This document shows positions 36,171 to 45,893 of a DNA stretch of 64,000 nt, piece by piece. The stretch spans positions 558,001 through 622,000 of the forward strand of contig JAUIFF010000002.1 of assembly GCA_030429545.1 (NCBI GenBank), in the 5' to 3' direction. The notes under the pieces are model-generated. The model had not been told where the DNA came from and did not search any database. It saw only the letters and a program-made list of their open reading frames with translations. Both the position numbers and the translations under genes were made by a program. The stretch comes from Polyangia bacterium. Lineage in GTDB: Bacteria > Myxococcota_A > Polyangia > Nannocystales > Nannocystaceae. Every line of letters starts with the position of its first letter. Position 1 is the first letter of the stretch.

Positions 36171-36869
36171 ATGCGTCCCACGTTTTTTGCCAGTGTGTTG
36201 CTAACGGGTATTTGCCTGACAGCCTGTGGGCCGGGCGACAACTCGTCCACGACCGAAACGGCGACCGCGGGCGAAAGCTCGACAACCCAGCTCACCGGTG
36301 GCGAGACCAGCACGACCGGGCCCGAAACCACCGCAGGTTCTGGCACCACACAAACCGCAACCGAGTCTGCAACCGAATCTTCGACTGGGACGAGTGAGCC
36401 GACGAGTGAGACGACGGGCGAGACGACCGGGCCAGACTCCGAAACGGCCGACAGTTCGACCACCGAAGATGTCGTCCCTTGCACCCAAGACCCACTGCCG
36501 CCCGACGGCAGCCTGTGTGCCAACGAAAACGAAGTCTGTGCCATCGGTTGCACCGACGCCTGTGCATTTTGCGATTTGCGCGTGTGCATGGATGGTGTCT
36601 GGACCGAGATCGACCCCACACCCGGAGAGTGCCTGACCTGCGAGGAGGTTTGTCCGTTTGTCCTCGAAGCCGCCTGCCCCGGCGGCCCGCCAGATCTAGA
36701 GACCTGCATCGCCGGCTGCTACGAAAACATGGAAACGTGTACGGGCCTGTTTAGCCAGATGCTGTACTGCATTGGCGAGCAGCCGGAGTTTGGTTGTGAC
36801 GCCATGGAGCGCCCGGTGGTCGAGGCGTGTGCCAGCGAGTTTGAAGAGCTCTACGCGTGTATCCCGTGA
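36171..36869 (+). CDS. Cys-rich lipoprotein, unknown function
   Basis: A 232-residue predicted lipoprotein from ATG 36171: lipobox LTAC, a Thr/Ser/Glu linker to about residue 105, then a Cys-rich domain with more than a dozen Cys (CAIGCTDACAFCDLRVC, CLTCEEVCPFVLEAACPG, CIAGCYENMETC). The spacing suggests several disulfides in a secreted domain. No family is recognised. It is monocistronic as far as can be seen. Confidence 0.75.
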   Translation: MRPTFFASVLLTGICLTACGPGDNSSTTETATAGESSTTQLTGGETSTTGPETTAGSGTTQTATESATESSTGTSEPTSETTGETTGPDSETADSSTTEDVVPCTQDPLPPDGSLCANENEVCAIGCTDACAFCDLRVCMDGVWTEIDPTPGECLTCEEVCPFVLEAACPGGPPDLETCIAGCYENMETCTGLFSQMLYCIGEQPEFGCDAMERPVVEACASEFEELYACIP

Positions 36870-36965
36870 ACTAGATGTATGCGCATTGAGCCTGTGGCTT
36901 TTCTCGCACCGCGGTTTTTGCACACCGTCCCGCAGACACGACAGCCCTGATACCTTGGCGAACCG

Positions 36966-38312
36966 ATGACCCTCGCCACCGAAGTTCGCAACCGCATCAA
37001 GGCCATCAGCACCCGCAAGGACGTTCGCGTCGAGTACCGCAAGCTCGGGCGGGCGATCAAAAAGCAGTGGCTGCTGGAGTACGCCCGCGACACCTACCGC
37101 CTGCCGCCCGAGATCATCGAATTCTATGCCGAGTTCGACGGCTTTGACTTTGCTTGGCGCAGCAACGGATTGGTCGACGACCCACGCGACCGGGCCCGTG
37201 GTTTACTGCGCCTGCAAAAGCTCAACGACGTGCGCTGGTCTGAGGCCGAGGGCTACGAGGTGATGCGCCTAGACGACGGCTACGGTCATGGCGGCCTGAT
37301 GCTGATTCGCCGCGACGGCGAAATCCGGGCCGGGTATGCCCCCAAAACCATAAAATCACTCGACGACGTTCGCTGGTTTGCCTCGTTTCGCGAGATGTTC
37401 GAGGTGCTTTGCTACCGCGGGTTTGTCCCCCTAGGCATCGAAGACGATGCCCTGATCGAGGCTGTCCACAAGGCCCTAGCCGGGCCCAAGCCAAAAAAAG
37501 TCAAGCTCGAGGTCGGTACCCGGGTGTACGGCGAGAAGATCAAAACCGAGGGGTTTGACCTGTCGCGCCGGGGGACGATCGCGGCCATCGTCGACGGCAA
37601 CAACGGCCGCAAGTACGCCCGCATCAACTGGGACAAGGGCGACACGTCGTATACCCGGGTCAACTTTTTACAGGCCATCGCCGAAGATGCCTACGAACGG
37701 GTACGCCAGCAGGACCTGCGCGAGGTGTCGCCCGAGGTCCTAGGCCCGTTGCTCGACGGTTTTGGCCACAACGTTAGTTCATGCCTATACATCGATGGTG
37801 AGCCGGATAAGACGGTTCGGTTTTCCTGCGAAAGCATGTACTGGCTGGTTGACCTGTCGCGCAGCACACCGCTCGAGGGCTATTTACAGTGGGTTTCACG
37901 CAAACTCGACGGGTGGAAAAAACTGCCGTCGCAGGAGCGTGTCGACTACGAGGAGGCCGAGGGCATCTACGACATGAGCGCAAACATCGATACCCCGATC
38001 ACAGGTGGTTTTGGTGGGTCGAGCCTGGGCATGTTTCGCAGCGGCCTCGACATCCGCCGCCTGGCCCGGGCCATGATTGAGAGCGTGGCACTGCGGTGGT
38101 TGCGAGCCCCGCAGGAGCTTGACTATGCACAGGTTATCCAGTTGTTCGACCGGATTGGGTGGGAGCGCGAAAAGGACAACTTTGCCAGCTACATCCGCAC
38201 GATCGACCCAAAATCGCCGCCCGAGCTCCGCCCACTGCCAAAGTTTGAGGACGAGAACAAACGGGCGCAAAGCCTCGGGTTAGACGCACCGGTCTATTAC
38301 TGCCACGACTAA
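36966..38312 (+). CDS. SUKH/SMI1-KNR4-like N-terminal domain protein
   Basis: A 448-residue cytoplasmic protein. The N-terminal 130 residues fit the SMI1/KNR4 (SUKH) fold: LPPEIIEFYAEFDGFDFAW is the usual entry, with GGLMLIRRDGEI later. SUKH proteins are often immunity proteins against toxin nucleases but also act alone in regulation. A basic SH3-like middle part follows (GTRVYGEKIKTEGFDLSRRG, residues 180-240) and a C-terminal helical region. No toxin gene is beside it. The small gene 38351-38581 follows 38 bases later. Function unassigned. Confidence 0.65.
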   Translation: MTLATEVRNRIKAISTRKDVRVEYRKLGRAIKKQWLLEYARDTYRLPPEIIEFYAEFDGFDFAWRSNGLVDDPRDRARGLLRLQKLNDVRWSEAEGYEVMRLDDGYGHGGLMLIRRDGEIRAGYAPKTIKSLDDVRWFASFREMFEVLCYRGFVPLGIEDDALIEAVHKALAGPKPKKVKLEVGTRVYGEKIKTEGFDLSRRGTIAAIVDGNNGRKYARINWDKGDTSYTRVNFLQAIAEDAYERVRQQDLREVSPEVLGPLLDGFGHNVSSCLYIDGEPDKTVRFSCESMYWLVDLSRSTPLEGYLQWVSRKLDGWKKLPSQERVDYEEAEGIYDMSANIDTPITGGFGGSSLGMFRSGLDIRRLARAMIESVALRWLRAPQELDYAQVIQLFDRIGWEREKDNFASYIRTIDPKSPPELRPLPKFEDENKRAQSLGLDAPVYYCHD

Positions 38313-38350
38313 GCTGTTTGGGTTGCTGCCGTGGGGTATCCTGCGCTGTG

Positions 38351-38581
38351 ATGAGCAAGCAACGGCGACCCCATCCCCCGGCGCTGGTGGCCGAGGCACG
38401 CGCCCATCCAAACGGCTGGGTCTACGAGGTCGACGGTGAGTTTGGGCCCACGGAGCACATTCCACCGGAGGCGATCGTGGGATGTTGGCGGGTCGATGGC
38501 AACGGCGAGATCGTTGGCGACTTTGTCAAAAACCCAAACTACCGGCCGCGGGCCGAATCGTCGGCTGAGCCTGCAAAATAG
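38351..38581 (+). CDS. Small conserved protein, unknown function
   Basis: A 76-residue protein from ATG 38351. It resembles a family of short proteins found widely in actinobacteria, with the signature WVYEVDGEFGPTEHIPPEAI followed by GEIVGDFVKNPNY. No membrane segment or signal peptide. It lies shortly after the SUKH-like gene on the same strand and could be its operon partner. The family has no assigned function that I know. Confidence 0.72.
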   Translation: MSKQRRPHPPALVAEARAHPNGWVYEVDGEFGPTEHIPPEAIVGCWRVDGNGEIVGDFVKNPNYRPRAESSAEPAK

Positions 38582-38591
38582 TTGCATCAAC

Positions 38592-38624
38592 AAAAAACCC
38601 GCGGAGCCATAGGGCCCGCGGGTT
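38592..38624 (-). terminator. Terminator of ligA
   Basis: Perfect 9-bp stem (AACCCGCGG / CCGCGGGTT) with an 11-base loop and, on the minus strand, a run of six T. It lies just beyond the ligA stop at 38642 and also faces the plus-strand small gene. Confidence 0.85.
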
Positions 38625-38641
38625 GATGCTGTGCCGTGGGG

Positions 38642-40684
38642 TTAGCCCATGCCACCGATTAGTTTGAGGAACTCGTCCTCGCTGATGATCTCGAGGCTAG
38701 CCCCGCCATCGCGGAGTTTTTCGGCCTTCTTTTGCTTGGACGACTTGGCTCCCTTGCCTGCCCCAACCACCAGGTAGGTGAGGTTTTTGCTTACCCCGCT
38801 CGGGGCTTCACCGCCGAGGGTTTTTACCCGGGCCTGGGCCTCGCTGCGGCTAAAGCCCTCGAGCGTGCCCGTAAACACAAAGCTCTTGCCTTCGAGTTTG
38901 CCACCCACAACTTTTTGCGGCGCGGCGGCAGCCTTGACCTTGATGAACGTGAGCAGCTCGTCAATCAGCTCGCTGCGGCGTTTGAGCCCGTCAACCAGGG
39001 CATCGGCAATGGCGTCTTTGATGCCCTTGACGGCGATGAGGTCGTCGCGGGTGAGTTTGCGAATCTTGGCCAGGTCGTGGAACTGCTCGGCCAGCATTTG
39101 CCCGTTTTGCTTACCGAGGTGGTCGATCCCGAGGGATTGCAAAAATACCCACAGCTCGATTTCTTTGTGTTGCTCGACCTGATCGATGAGCTTTTTGGCC
39201 GACTTCTTGCCCATCCGCTCGAGGCTCTCCAAGTCGGCGGCCTTGAGGCGGTAAAAATCGGCCGGTGACTTGAGTAGCCCGGCATCGACACATTGGCTGA
39301 GGACCTTGGGGCCAAAGCCCTGGAGGTCGACGACCTTGGCGAAGTGTTCGAGCTCGCCCAACCTTGCCTGTACACATTGATCGGGGGTCGAGCACTGCAA
39401 AAACTCGCCGTCACGTTTTTTGCGGCGCAGGACCTTGCTGCCACAGGCCGGACAGGTGGTGGGGAGGGCAAACGGTTTTTTACCCTTGCCAGCCTCGGTG
39501 ACCCGCTCGACATTGGGAATCACCCCTCCGCGGCGGGTGACCTCCACCTTGCAGCCGATGGTGAGGCCTAGGCCCTCGTAGATGTTGAGGTTGTGGAGGC
39601 TGGCCCGGCCGATCATCGCCCCGCTGAGTTCGATCGGCTCGAGTAGGGCGACGGGCGTGATGATACCGGTGCGGCTGACCGACCACTCGATATCCTTGAG
39701 GTCGGTCACCCCCGAGTCGCCCTGGAACTTGTAGGCGATGGCGTAGCGCGGGTGGTGGCCCGTCTCGCCCATGCGGATTTGCTCGGACACCGAACTCGCG
39801 CGGTAGACCACCCCGTCGATTTCAAAATCGAGGTTGTTCACGCGGGCCTTGGCGTAGTCTTCATAGGCGGCCTGAAGCTTTTTGCGCTCGCGGACAAAGG
39901 TGTATTTTTCGGGCTTAAAGCCGACATCTTCGAGGTAGCTAAACTTCTCACGCTCGTCGCCAAAGGTGGGCCCGATGATGTCGTAGGGGTAAAAGCTGAG
40001 CTCCTTGGCTCGGCTTTTTTTGCGATCTTTGAGCTTGACTGTCCCAGCGGTCAGGTTGCGGGGGTTGGAGTATTCGCCCTTGTACTTTGCAAATGCACTC
40101 AACCGCATGTAGACCTCGCCGCGAACCTCCACCTCGGTTTTGCCAAGCATTTTGATTTTGCTCGGAACCTCGGGGATGTTCATCACATTGGCGGTGATGT
40201 CCTCGCCTTCGCTACCCGAGCCGCGGGTCGCTGCCAGCACCAGTCGCCCGCGGGTGTCGTAGCGAATGCTACAGGCGATGCCGTCCATCTTTGGCATGAT
40301 GACGATTTCACCCTTAAACTTTTTGGCCCACGCCAGCAGTTCGGGTTCGGCGTAGCATTTGTCGAGCGAGAGCATGGCCCGCTGGTGACGCACCGTGGTG
40401 CCAAAGCGCTCGGCCGGCTTGAGTTTGAGTGCCTCCTCAATCGCCAGGCTCGCCCCGGCGGGTGCGCTTGGGCCCATGGCATTGAGAATGGGCGCATTGG
40501 GGTTGAGACGCTTGAGCCGGTTAACCAGTTGATCATACAACGGGTCCGAAAGCGTGGGGTTGTGGTCGTCCCAGTACTCGCGGTTGCAGCGGGTAACGAG
40601 GATAACTAAGTCGCGTTCGGTAAACTCGGAAAGCCGGGCCCGGACTTCGAGTTCCAACATCTTGTTGAGCTCAGATTCTTGCAT
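38642..40684 (-). CDS. ligA: NAD(+)-dependent DNA ligase
   Basis: Seals nicks in DNA during replication and repair using NAD+. Start chosen at ATG 40684 (MQESELNKMLEL), giving 680 residues. The adenylation lysine lies in KMDG (Lys132). A four-Cys zinc finger (CPACG and CSTPDQC) is near residue 410, followed by helix-hairpin-helix motifs and a C-terminal BRCT domain (GKSFVFTGTLEGFSRSEAQ). Several conserved stretches are more divergent than in typical LigA: the usual EPKIDG reads MPKMDG and the NAD-binding Ia region is altered. Another ligase may exist elsewhere, which sequence here cannot settle. Confidence 0.92.
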   Translation of the reverse strand: MQESELNKMLELEVRARLSEFTERDLVILVTRCNREYWDDHNPTLSDPLYDQLVNRLKRLNPNAPILNAMGPSAPAGASLAIEEALKLKPAERFGTTVRHQRAMLSLDKCYAEPELLAWAKKFKGEIVIMPKMDGIACSIRYDTRGRLVLAATRGSGSEGEDITANVMNIPEVPSKIKMLGKTEVEVRGEVYMRLSAFAKYKGEYSNPRNLTAGTVKLKDRKKSRAKELSFYPYDIIGPTFGDEREKFSYLEDVGFKPEKYTFVRERKKLQAAYEDYAKARVNNLDFEIDGVVYRASSVSEQIRMGETGHHPRYAIAYKFQGDSGVTDLKDIEWSVSRTGIITPVALLEPIELSGAMIGRASLHNLNIYEGLGLTIGCKVEVTRRGGVIPNVERVTEAGKGKKPFALPTTCPACGSKVLRRKKRDGEFLQCSTPDQCVQARLGELEHFAKVVDLQGFGPKVLSQCVDAGLLKSPADFYRLKAADLESLERMGKKSAKKLIDQVEQHKEIELWVFLQSLGIDHLGKQNGQMLAEQFHDLAKIRKLTRDDLIAVKGIKDAIADALVDGLKRRSELIDELLTFIKVKAAAAPQKVVGGKLEGKSFVFTGTLEGFSRSEAQARVKTLGGEAPSGVSKNLTYLVVGAGKGAKSSKQKKAEKLRDGGASLEIISEDEFLKLIGGMG

Positions 40685-40811
40685 ACGCACCTGCGCGCAA
40701 GTGTCACCCGACGGTGGCCCCAAATGCGAGTGAAAAGCCCGGGAGGGGGCCCGAGCGTGCTCACGTGTTGGGCGGTATTGCGCGTGATCGTGGCGATCTG
40801 TGCAATGCCAT

Positions 40812-41876
40812 CTATCGGCACAGCAGCTGCATCCGTTGACGACGGCACGACCTGGCACTTGTTGCCAGCGAAAGTTGCCCGCGGGCCCGCAGGAGGTTGT
40901 GCTCGCCGGCCCGCGAAAACTGTGATCGATCCCAGCCAAAATAGGATTCGTTGAGGGCATCTGCCGCAAATCGAGCGGCGAGCTCGAGGCTTATCCACTC
41001 GGGACCGATCACCAATGCCTCGGGTTCGCCGGCAGCCAACTCAAACCCGATGTTGCCGAGGTAGCCGGCGAGCGAGGCCTCAAATCGCGCCAGCGAAAAC
41101 TCGGCCTCGCTGCGGTTTTCGTCGCCGGTGTTACACCACGAGCGCCACGCATCCCCGAGCTCGTGGTGTAGGGGCATCGGGGCGAGGGTATCGAGGTCGA
41201 CCAGGCATTGGGCTTTATTTGTATCTTCAAGCGAAAACAGGAGGTTGCTAAACTTGAGGTCGCCGTGGGCGATCCGCTGGGGCAGTGCCCCCGAAACAGT
41301 TCCGAGCTCGGCAAGGCCCGCCAACACCTCCTGGCCGAGGCGACAGACGTCGGCAAACAGGGGGTGCTCGGGGTGGCGTTGCAGGGCAAGCTCGAGGTTG
41401 CGAAGATGTGCCGCAGTGTCGTGTACCCCGCTGCGCAGGCCAATAAACGTGTGTTGGAGGTCGGCGACAAGGGTGTGAAAGCGGGCGACCAGGGCCCCGG
41501 CGCTGTGGGCTTGTTCGAGGGTTTGGACGCTGTCAAAACTGCGCCCCGAAATACGTGTAAGTACACGCCAAATGGAGCCGTCGGCAGCGGTTGCCCACAG
41601 TTGGTTTGCAGCCGTCGGCACCAGTTGTGGGGTCAGCATTCCGCGAGCGTGCAGGTGCTGTGTAACCGCGGCGATGTTGTGGTGGTGGGTCGGCGAAAAA
41701 ATCGGGTTGACCCGTTGCAGGATGAACGGACCGCTCGCGCACGTAACCGCGAAGGTGTGGTTGATAAGGCCCCCGGCCATCGGAGCCACGGTGGCCCCGG
41801 CGAGCGCGGGGAACTGGCGAACGACCGCACGCGCCTGTGCCAACAACTCGTCGAGATTCGTCACGCACTCGCCCAT
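40812..41876 (-). CDS. Aminoglycoside phosphotransferase-fold kinase, N-acetylhexosamine kinase-like
   Basis: A 354-residue APH-fold small-molecule kinase. GGLINHTFAV marks the nucleotide-binding region, HGDLKFSNLLF the catalytic loop (Asp of HGD) and LVDLDTLAP the metal-binding Asp. The mixture most resembles N-acetylhexosamine 1-kinase/homoserine-kinase-like members, so a sugar is a more likely substrate than an antibiotic; this is inference. Start at ATG 41876. Upstream of ligA on the same strand with a 127-base gap, so co-transcription is uncertain. Confidence 0.8.
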   Translation of the reverse strand: MGECVTNLDELLAQARAVVRQFPALAGATVAPMAGGLINHTFAVTCASGPFILQRVNPIFSPTHHHNIAAVTQHLHARGMLTPQLVPTAANQLWATAADGSIWRVLTRISGRSFDSVQTLEQAHSAGALVARFHTLVADLQHTFIGLRSGVHDTAAHLRNLELALQRHPEHPLFADVCRLGQEVLAGLAELGTVSGALPQRIAHGDLKFSNLLFSLEDTNKAQCLVDLDTLAPMPLHHELGDAWRSWCNTGDENRSEAEFSLARFEASLAGYLGNIGFELAAGEPEALVIGPEWISLELAARFAADALNESYFGWDRSQFSRAGEHNLLRARGQLSLATSARSCRRQRMQLLCR

Positions 41877-41968
41877 ACCACAGGCTGCCGACGATCCGGG
41901 TATGAACGGCCGTTGCTCGCCCCGTCGGCGACTTTCACCCCGCGGCAACGGCCGGTCGCTGGTAGAGT

Positions 41969-42691
41969 ATGGCGGTGTCCGAACTCGACGAGCTCAGGGC
42001 TGTACACACACGCTACCTCGTCGAAGTCGTCGAGGAACTCGGCCTGTGTCCGTTTGCCCGCCGGTGTCGGTTGCAGGGAAGGTTGGAGCGACCTCTCATC
42101 GAGATGCCGCGGGGCGAGCCCGATCCCGAGGTTGTCGCCCGCACCCTCGCCGGCGTTGAGCAGACCAACCCGGAGGTCGAGATTGTTCTGCTCACGTTTG
42201 TCGCGCCCCGGCAAAACCCAACGTTTGCTGCGCCAGCGGCGTTTGAGGAATGGGTCAAGGTGTTGCGTGCAGCCTACGAAAAAGTGCATAAGCAAATTTC
42301 GAGTTTGCGCTACTACATGGTCGGGTTTCACCCAAAAAACCGCCAGGCCCCCAACCGTCCGCTCACCCGCGACTCGCTGGTACCACTGTTGCGGCGCACA
42401 CCCGACCCGGTGATCCAGTGCATCCGGGCGGACCTCCTCGACGATATTCGCCGGCAGGCACAGGTGGCCGCCCAGGAGAAGTTTCGCGAGGAAGTGGCCA
42501 AGCTCGCCCCGGAACTGCAGGCCGTACTCGCCCACGCGGTGTCGACGGACTCCGAGTTGTCCTCAGAAATTGCCGACAACAACTTTGCTCGGGTCGGTTC
42601 GGGGGCAGGCTGGGTGACACTCGAGCAGCGCATTCGGGACATTTTAAAGGCTCGTGAGGGGCTGAAGTGCCCGCATGCGGGCCAATCCTAA
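41969..42691 (+). CDS. DUF1415 family protein
   Basis: A 240-residue cytoplasmic protein. The entry VVEELGLCPFARR and the block YYMVGFHPKNRQAPNRP fit the DUF1415 family, which has no known activity. It contains one conserved Cys in the LCPFA motif. No membrane segments. It is divergent from the kinase gene and has no close neighbour downstream. Confidence 0.78.
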   Translation: MAVSELDELRAVHTRYLVEVVEELGLCPFARRCRLQGRLERPLIEMPRGEPDPEVVARTLAGVEQTNPEVEIVLLTFVAPRQNPTFAAPAAFEEWVKVLRAAYEKVHKQISSLRYYMVGFHPKNRQAPNRPLTRDSLVPLLRRTPDPVIQCIRADLLDDIRRQAQVAAQEKFREEVAKLAPELQAVLAHAVSTDSELSSEIADNNFARVGSGAGWVTLEQRIRDILKAREGLKCPHAGQS

Positions 42692-42882
42692 CCTGCTGTA
42701 CGCGTACGCAAAACGCCACCCTGCGAACGGCGCGCCGCTCGGGTGTACTCATTGTATGAGCATGGATTGCCGCAAGGGCCGGGTCGCCAATCTGTTGTGA
42801 CCCCCAAACCGGTGGCGAAGTTTTCAAAAAATTCGCGTTTGTTGTCAGTAAATTTCTGCAAGTCCTGCTACCCTGCCGGCGT

Positions 42883-43512
42883 ATGTCCGAACGATCGAGG
42901 CTCTCCCGGCGCGGTCTGTTTCGCGGGTTTGGTACGGCGACGCTCGTCGCTGGTTGTAGTGGCAACAAAGCCACCACCGACAATCCGTCTGACGGCCTGG
43001 CCGTGCCCCCACCCGAAGGTGCCGAGGCCGTGGGCCCGGGGCCAACCTCCCTGACCTTTGAACTCAACGGCACCGCTGCGGCCCTTGAAGTTCCGCCGCA
43101 CATGACCCTGCTCGATGCCCTGCGGCTACAGCTCAATGTCACCGGCACCAAGGAGGTTTGTAACCGCGGGGCCTGTGGCGCGTGCATGGTGTTGGTCGAC
43201 GGTGTCCCGCGCAACAGCTGTATGTTGCTCGCCCACGATGTTCGTGGCGCCAAGGTGACCACCGTTGAGGGGCTCGCGACCGACGGCAAATTGTCGGTGC
43301 TGCAGCAAGCTTTTGTCGACAACGATGCGATGCAATGCGGGTTTTGTACCTCGGGGATGTTGATCTCCTGCAGTGCACTTCTGGCCCGCAGCCAGGGCCA
43401 GGTGCCCGCTGCGGCCGACATCCAATCCGCGATTGCGGGCAATCTGTGTCGCTGCGGGACCTATCCCCACGTGGTTGCGGCGGTAACCCAGGCGGCGGGC
43501 AAGGGGGCCTAA
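42883..43512 (+). CDS. Exported 2Fe-2S subunit of a molybdenum hydroxylase
   Basis: A 209-residue small subunit of the xanthine oxidase family, carrying electrons from the Mo center. Two 2Fe-2S clusters: Cys93/98/101/113 in the ferredoxin-type domain (CNRGACGACMVLVDG, NSC) and Cys151/154/188/190 in the helical domain (QCGFC, NLCRCG). A twin-arginine leader (LSRRGLFRGF) with a Cys at position 25 (VAGC) suggests Tat export of the folded complex, perhaps as a lipoprotein. Start at ATG 42883. The large subunit starts 4 bases after the stop, the FAD subunit about 40 after that, so the three are one operon. Confidence 0.93.
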   Translation: MSERSRLSRRGLFRGFGTATLVAGCSGNKATTDNPSDGLAVPPPEGAEAVGPGPTSLTFELNGTAAALEVPPHMTLLDALRLQLNVTGTKEVCNRGACGACMVLVDGVPRNSCMLLAHDVRGAKVTTVEGLATDGKLSVLQQAFVDNDAMQCGFCTSGMLISCSALLARSQGQVPAAADIQSAIAGNLCRCGTYPHVVAAVTQAAGKGA

Positions 43513-43516
43513 GGTC

Positions 43517-45853
43517 ATGGCAGATACGAGCAAGCAAAAACTCAAACTCGGGTTTGCCGACAACTTCAAGGTTGTGACGCTCGAGATTCCCAAGGGCGAG
43601 CCGCGACCGTGGGACGCCGATACCGAACTCACGGTTGTGGGCAAGCCGGTCGTCCGCCGAGATGGTGTGGCCAAGGTTACCGGCAAGGCGACGTACACCC
43701 ACGATATCCGCCTGCCGGGAATGCTGCACGCCGCGGTCCTTCGCAGCCCCTACGCCTGTTGTATCGTCAAGGAACTCAAGCTCGATGCGGCTGCGAAATC
43801 GCCAGGTGTCGGCGCTGTCATCAGCCTGGCCGATGTTGGCGAGCGGCTGTTGTTTGCCGGGCAGGATGTGGCAGCCGTCGCGGCCGCGACCCCGGAGCAG
43901 GCCCGGGCGGCCCTGGCAGCGATCGTTGTGACCTACGAAGAACAACCCCATGTGGTGCACACACGCCAGGCAATGCAGCCCGGTGCACCACTTGTGCATA
44001 CAACCAAAGTCAAGGCCCGCAAGACCGAGGGAGACGAGCCGGGGGCGTCGCGCCAGGCGACGCAAAAGGGCAACGTTCGCCACACGGGGTCAGACGCCAA
44101 AAAAGATGTGGCCAAGGGGTTGCGCGCTGCCGATGTTGTGCACGAGGCCGAGTACACAACCCAGGTCCATACCCACTCGGCACTCGAGACCCACTCGATC
44201 GTGGTGCGCTGGGACGATGCCAAACACATGACGGTGTGGAGCTCGACCCAAAGCATCTTCAGTGTCCGCGGCGAGATGGCCGATATTTTTGGCCTCAAGC
44301 CGGCCGATGTCCACGTGATCACCGAATACCTAGGTGGCGGGTTTGGGGCCAAATTTGGTGCTTCTGCACCCGGTTCTCGGCTCGGGTTCATCGCCGGCAC
44401 CCTGGCCAAGCAGGCCAAGGCTCCGGTGAGTTTGCTGCTCGACCGCCACGAAGAACATGTATGCACAGGCAACCGTCCCGACTCGATCCAAACCGTCAAG
44501 CTCGGTGCCAAAAAGTCCGGCGAGCTCACGGCGATCCATGTGGTCGCCCACGGCAGCGCCGGGATCGGTACCGGGGCGGGGGTGGGTCGCAATGCCATTG
44601 GCATTTACACCCGCTGCCCCAACATCAAGGTCGAAAGTGCCGATGTCTATACAAATGCCGGGCCGGGAGCAGCCTTTCGTGCGCCTGGGCACCCCCAGGG
44701 GGCGTTTGCCCTGGAGCTGGGCTTGGATGAGCTCGCCGCGAAAATCGGCCGCGACCCGCTCGATATTCGGATTGAACACAATGTCCATCCGGTCCGCCGC
44801 CACCAGTTTGAGCTCGGCCGCAAAAAGATCGACTGGGACCAAAAACGCAAACGGGCGGCTGAGCTGCTGGCGCGAAAGGCCCGGGTCCTACGCGGTGTCG
44901 GTGTAGCTGCATCGATCTGGGGAGACTTTGGCCGCAAGGGGGCCGCCGCGGCGACGGTGAGTGTGGGCCGCGATGGCAGCATCGAGGTCCAAAACGGCGT
45001 GCAGGATATCGGTGGTGGGATTGTCACGGTGCTTGCCCAGATCGCCGCCGAGGTGTTTCGCCGCCCGCTCGAGACCGTGACCGTCAAGTTTGGCGACAGT
45101 CGCTACGGCGCTTCGGTTGGCAGTGGGGGCAGTCAAACCACATCTTCGGTCACCCCGGCCGTGCGGGCTGCGGCCGAGAAGGTCAAGGCACAGCTCGCCG
45201 AGGTCGCAGCCAAGGAGCTCAAGGTAACTGTCAAAGATGTCTCGTGGGACAGTGACGGCACCGCCCACGCGCGCAAGGCCAAGCGGTCGATCACGTTTGC
45301 CCGTTTGTGTCAGCGCATGCCGGGCGAGGCAACCACGGCCACCGCGACGCGCCCGGGAACCTACGGGCATCACCCCATGAAGTTTATGGGTGGGCCGCTT
45401 TACCAGATCGCCGGGGTCCAGTTTGCCGAGGTCGCCGTCGACAGCTGGACCGGAGAGGTCACGGTCGAGCGGGTGCTGGCCGTGCACGACTGTGGGCGGG
45501 TGATGAACCCACTCACGTTGCGCTCGCAGATCAACGGCGGGGTGATTTTGGGGACGAGCTACGCCTTGATGGAACAGCGGGTGATGGACCGCAGCTCGGG
45601 CCTGATGCTCAACCCCAACCTCGAGACCTACAAAATCGCCGGGGCCCGGGACATCCCAAAAATCGAAGTTGCCCTGACTGAGGTTCACACCGGGGCCAAC
45701 AATACGGGGGCCATCGGAATCGGTGAACCTGCAACAATTCCAACGGCGGCGGCGATTGCCTGCGCCGTGTTTAATGCCACCGGAGCGCCGGTGCGCAGTC
45801 TCCCGCTGACACCCGACCGGGTGCTGCAAAGTCTCGAGGTGGTGCCAACATGA
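43517..45853 (+). CDS. Molybdopterin-binding large subunit of a molybdenum hydroxylase
   Basis: A 778-residue catalytic subunit (xanthine dehydrogenase/PaoC-like). Conserved parts include RDGVAKVTGKATYTHDI near the start, GGGFGAKFG (about residue 275), FRAPGHPQGAFALE near 390, and GIGEPATIPTAAAIA with the catalytic Glu (about 735). It has no signal of its own, which fits export in complex with the Tat-bearing small subunit. The substrate is probably an aldehyde or N-heterocycle, but the active-site residues do not fix it. The separate FAD subunit and the order small-large-medium resemble periplasmic PaoABC-type enzymes. Confidence 0.93.
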   Translation: MADTSKQKLKLGFADNFKVVTLEIPKGEPRPWDADTELTVVGKPVVRRDGVAKVTGKATYTHDIRLPGMLHAAVLRSPYACCIVKELKLDAAAKSPGVGAVISLADVGERLLFAGQDVAAVAAATPEQARAALAAIVVTYEEQPHVVHTRQAMQPGAPLVHTTKVKARKTEGDEPGASRQATQKGNVRHTGSDAKKDVAKGLRAADVVHEAEYTTQVHTHSALETHSIVVRWDDAKHMTVWSSTQSIFSVRGEMADIFGLKPADVHVITEYLGGGFGAKFGASAPGSRLGFIAGTLAKQAKAPVSLLLDRHEEHVCTGNRPDSIQTVKLGAKKSGELTAIHVVAHGSAGIGTGAGVGRNAIGIYTRCPNIKVESADVYTNAGPGAAFRAPGHPQGAFALELGLDELAAKIGRDPLDIRIEHNVHPVRRHQFELGRKKIDWDQKRKRAAELLARKARVLRGVGVAASIWGDFGRKGAAAATVSVGRDGSIEVQNGVQDIGGGIVTVLAQIAAEVFRRPLETVTVKFGDSRYGASVGSGGSQTTSSVTPAVRAAAEKVKAQLAEVAAKELKVTVKDVSWDSDGTAHARKAKRSITFARLCQRMPGEATTATATRPGTYGHHPMKFMGGPLYQIAGVQFAEVAVDSWTGEVTVERVLAVHDCGRVMNPLTLRSQINGGVILGTSYALMEQRVMDRSSGLMLNPNLETYKIAGARDIPKIEVALTEVHTGANNTGAIGIGEPATIPTAAAIACAVFNATGAPVRSLPLTPDRVLQSLEVVPT

Positions 45854-45893
45854 TGTATCTACACTTTGACCGGCTGCGACCAGGAGGTTTTGC

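Noticed and set aside
41208..42413. Plus-strand frame spanning the kinase gene and DUF1415 start
   Set aside because: It overlaps both real genes out of frame and has no family features.
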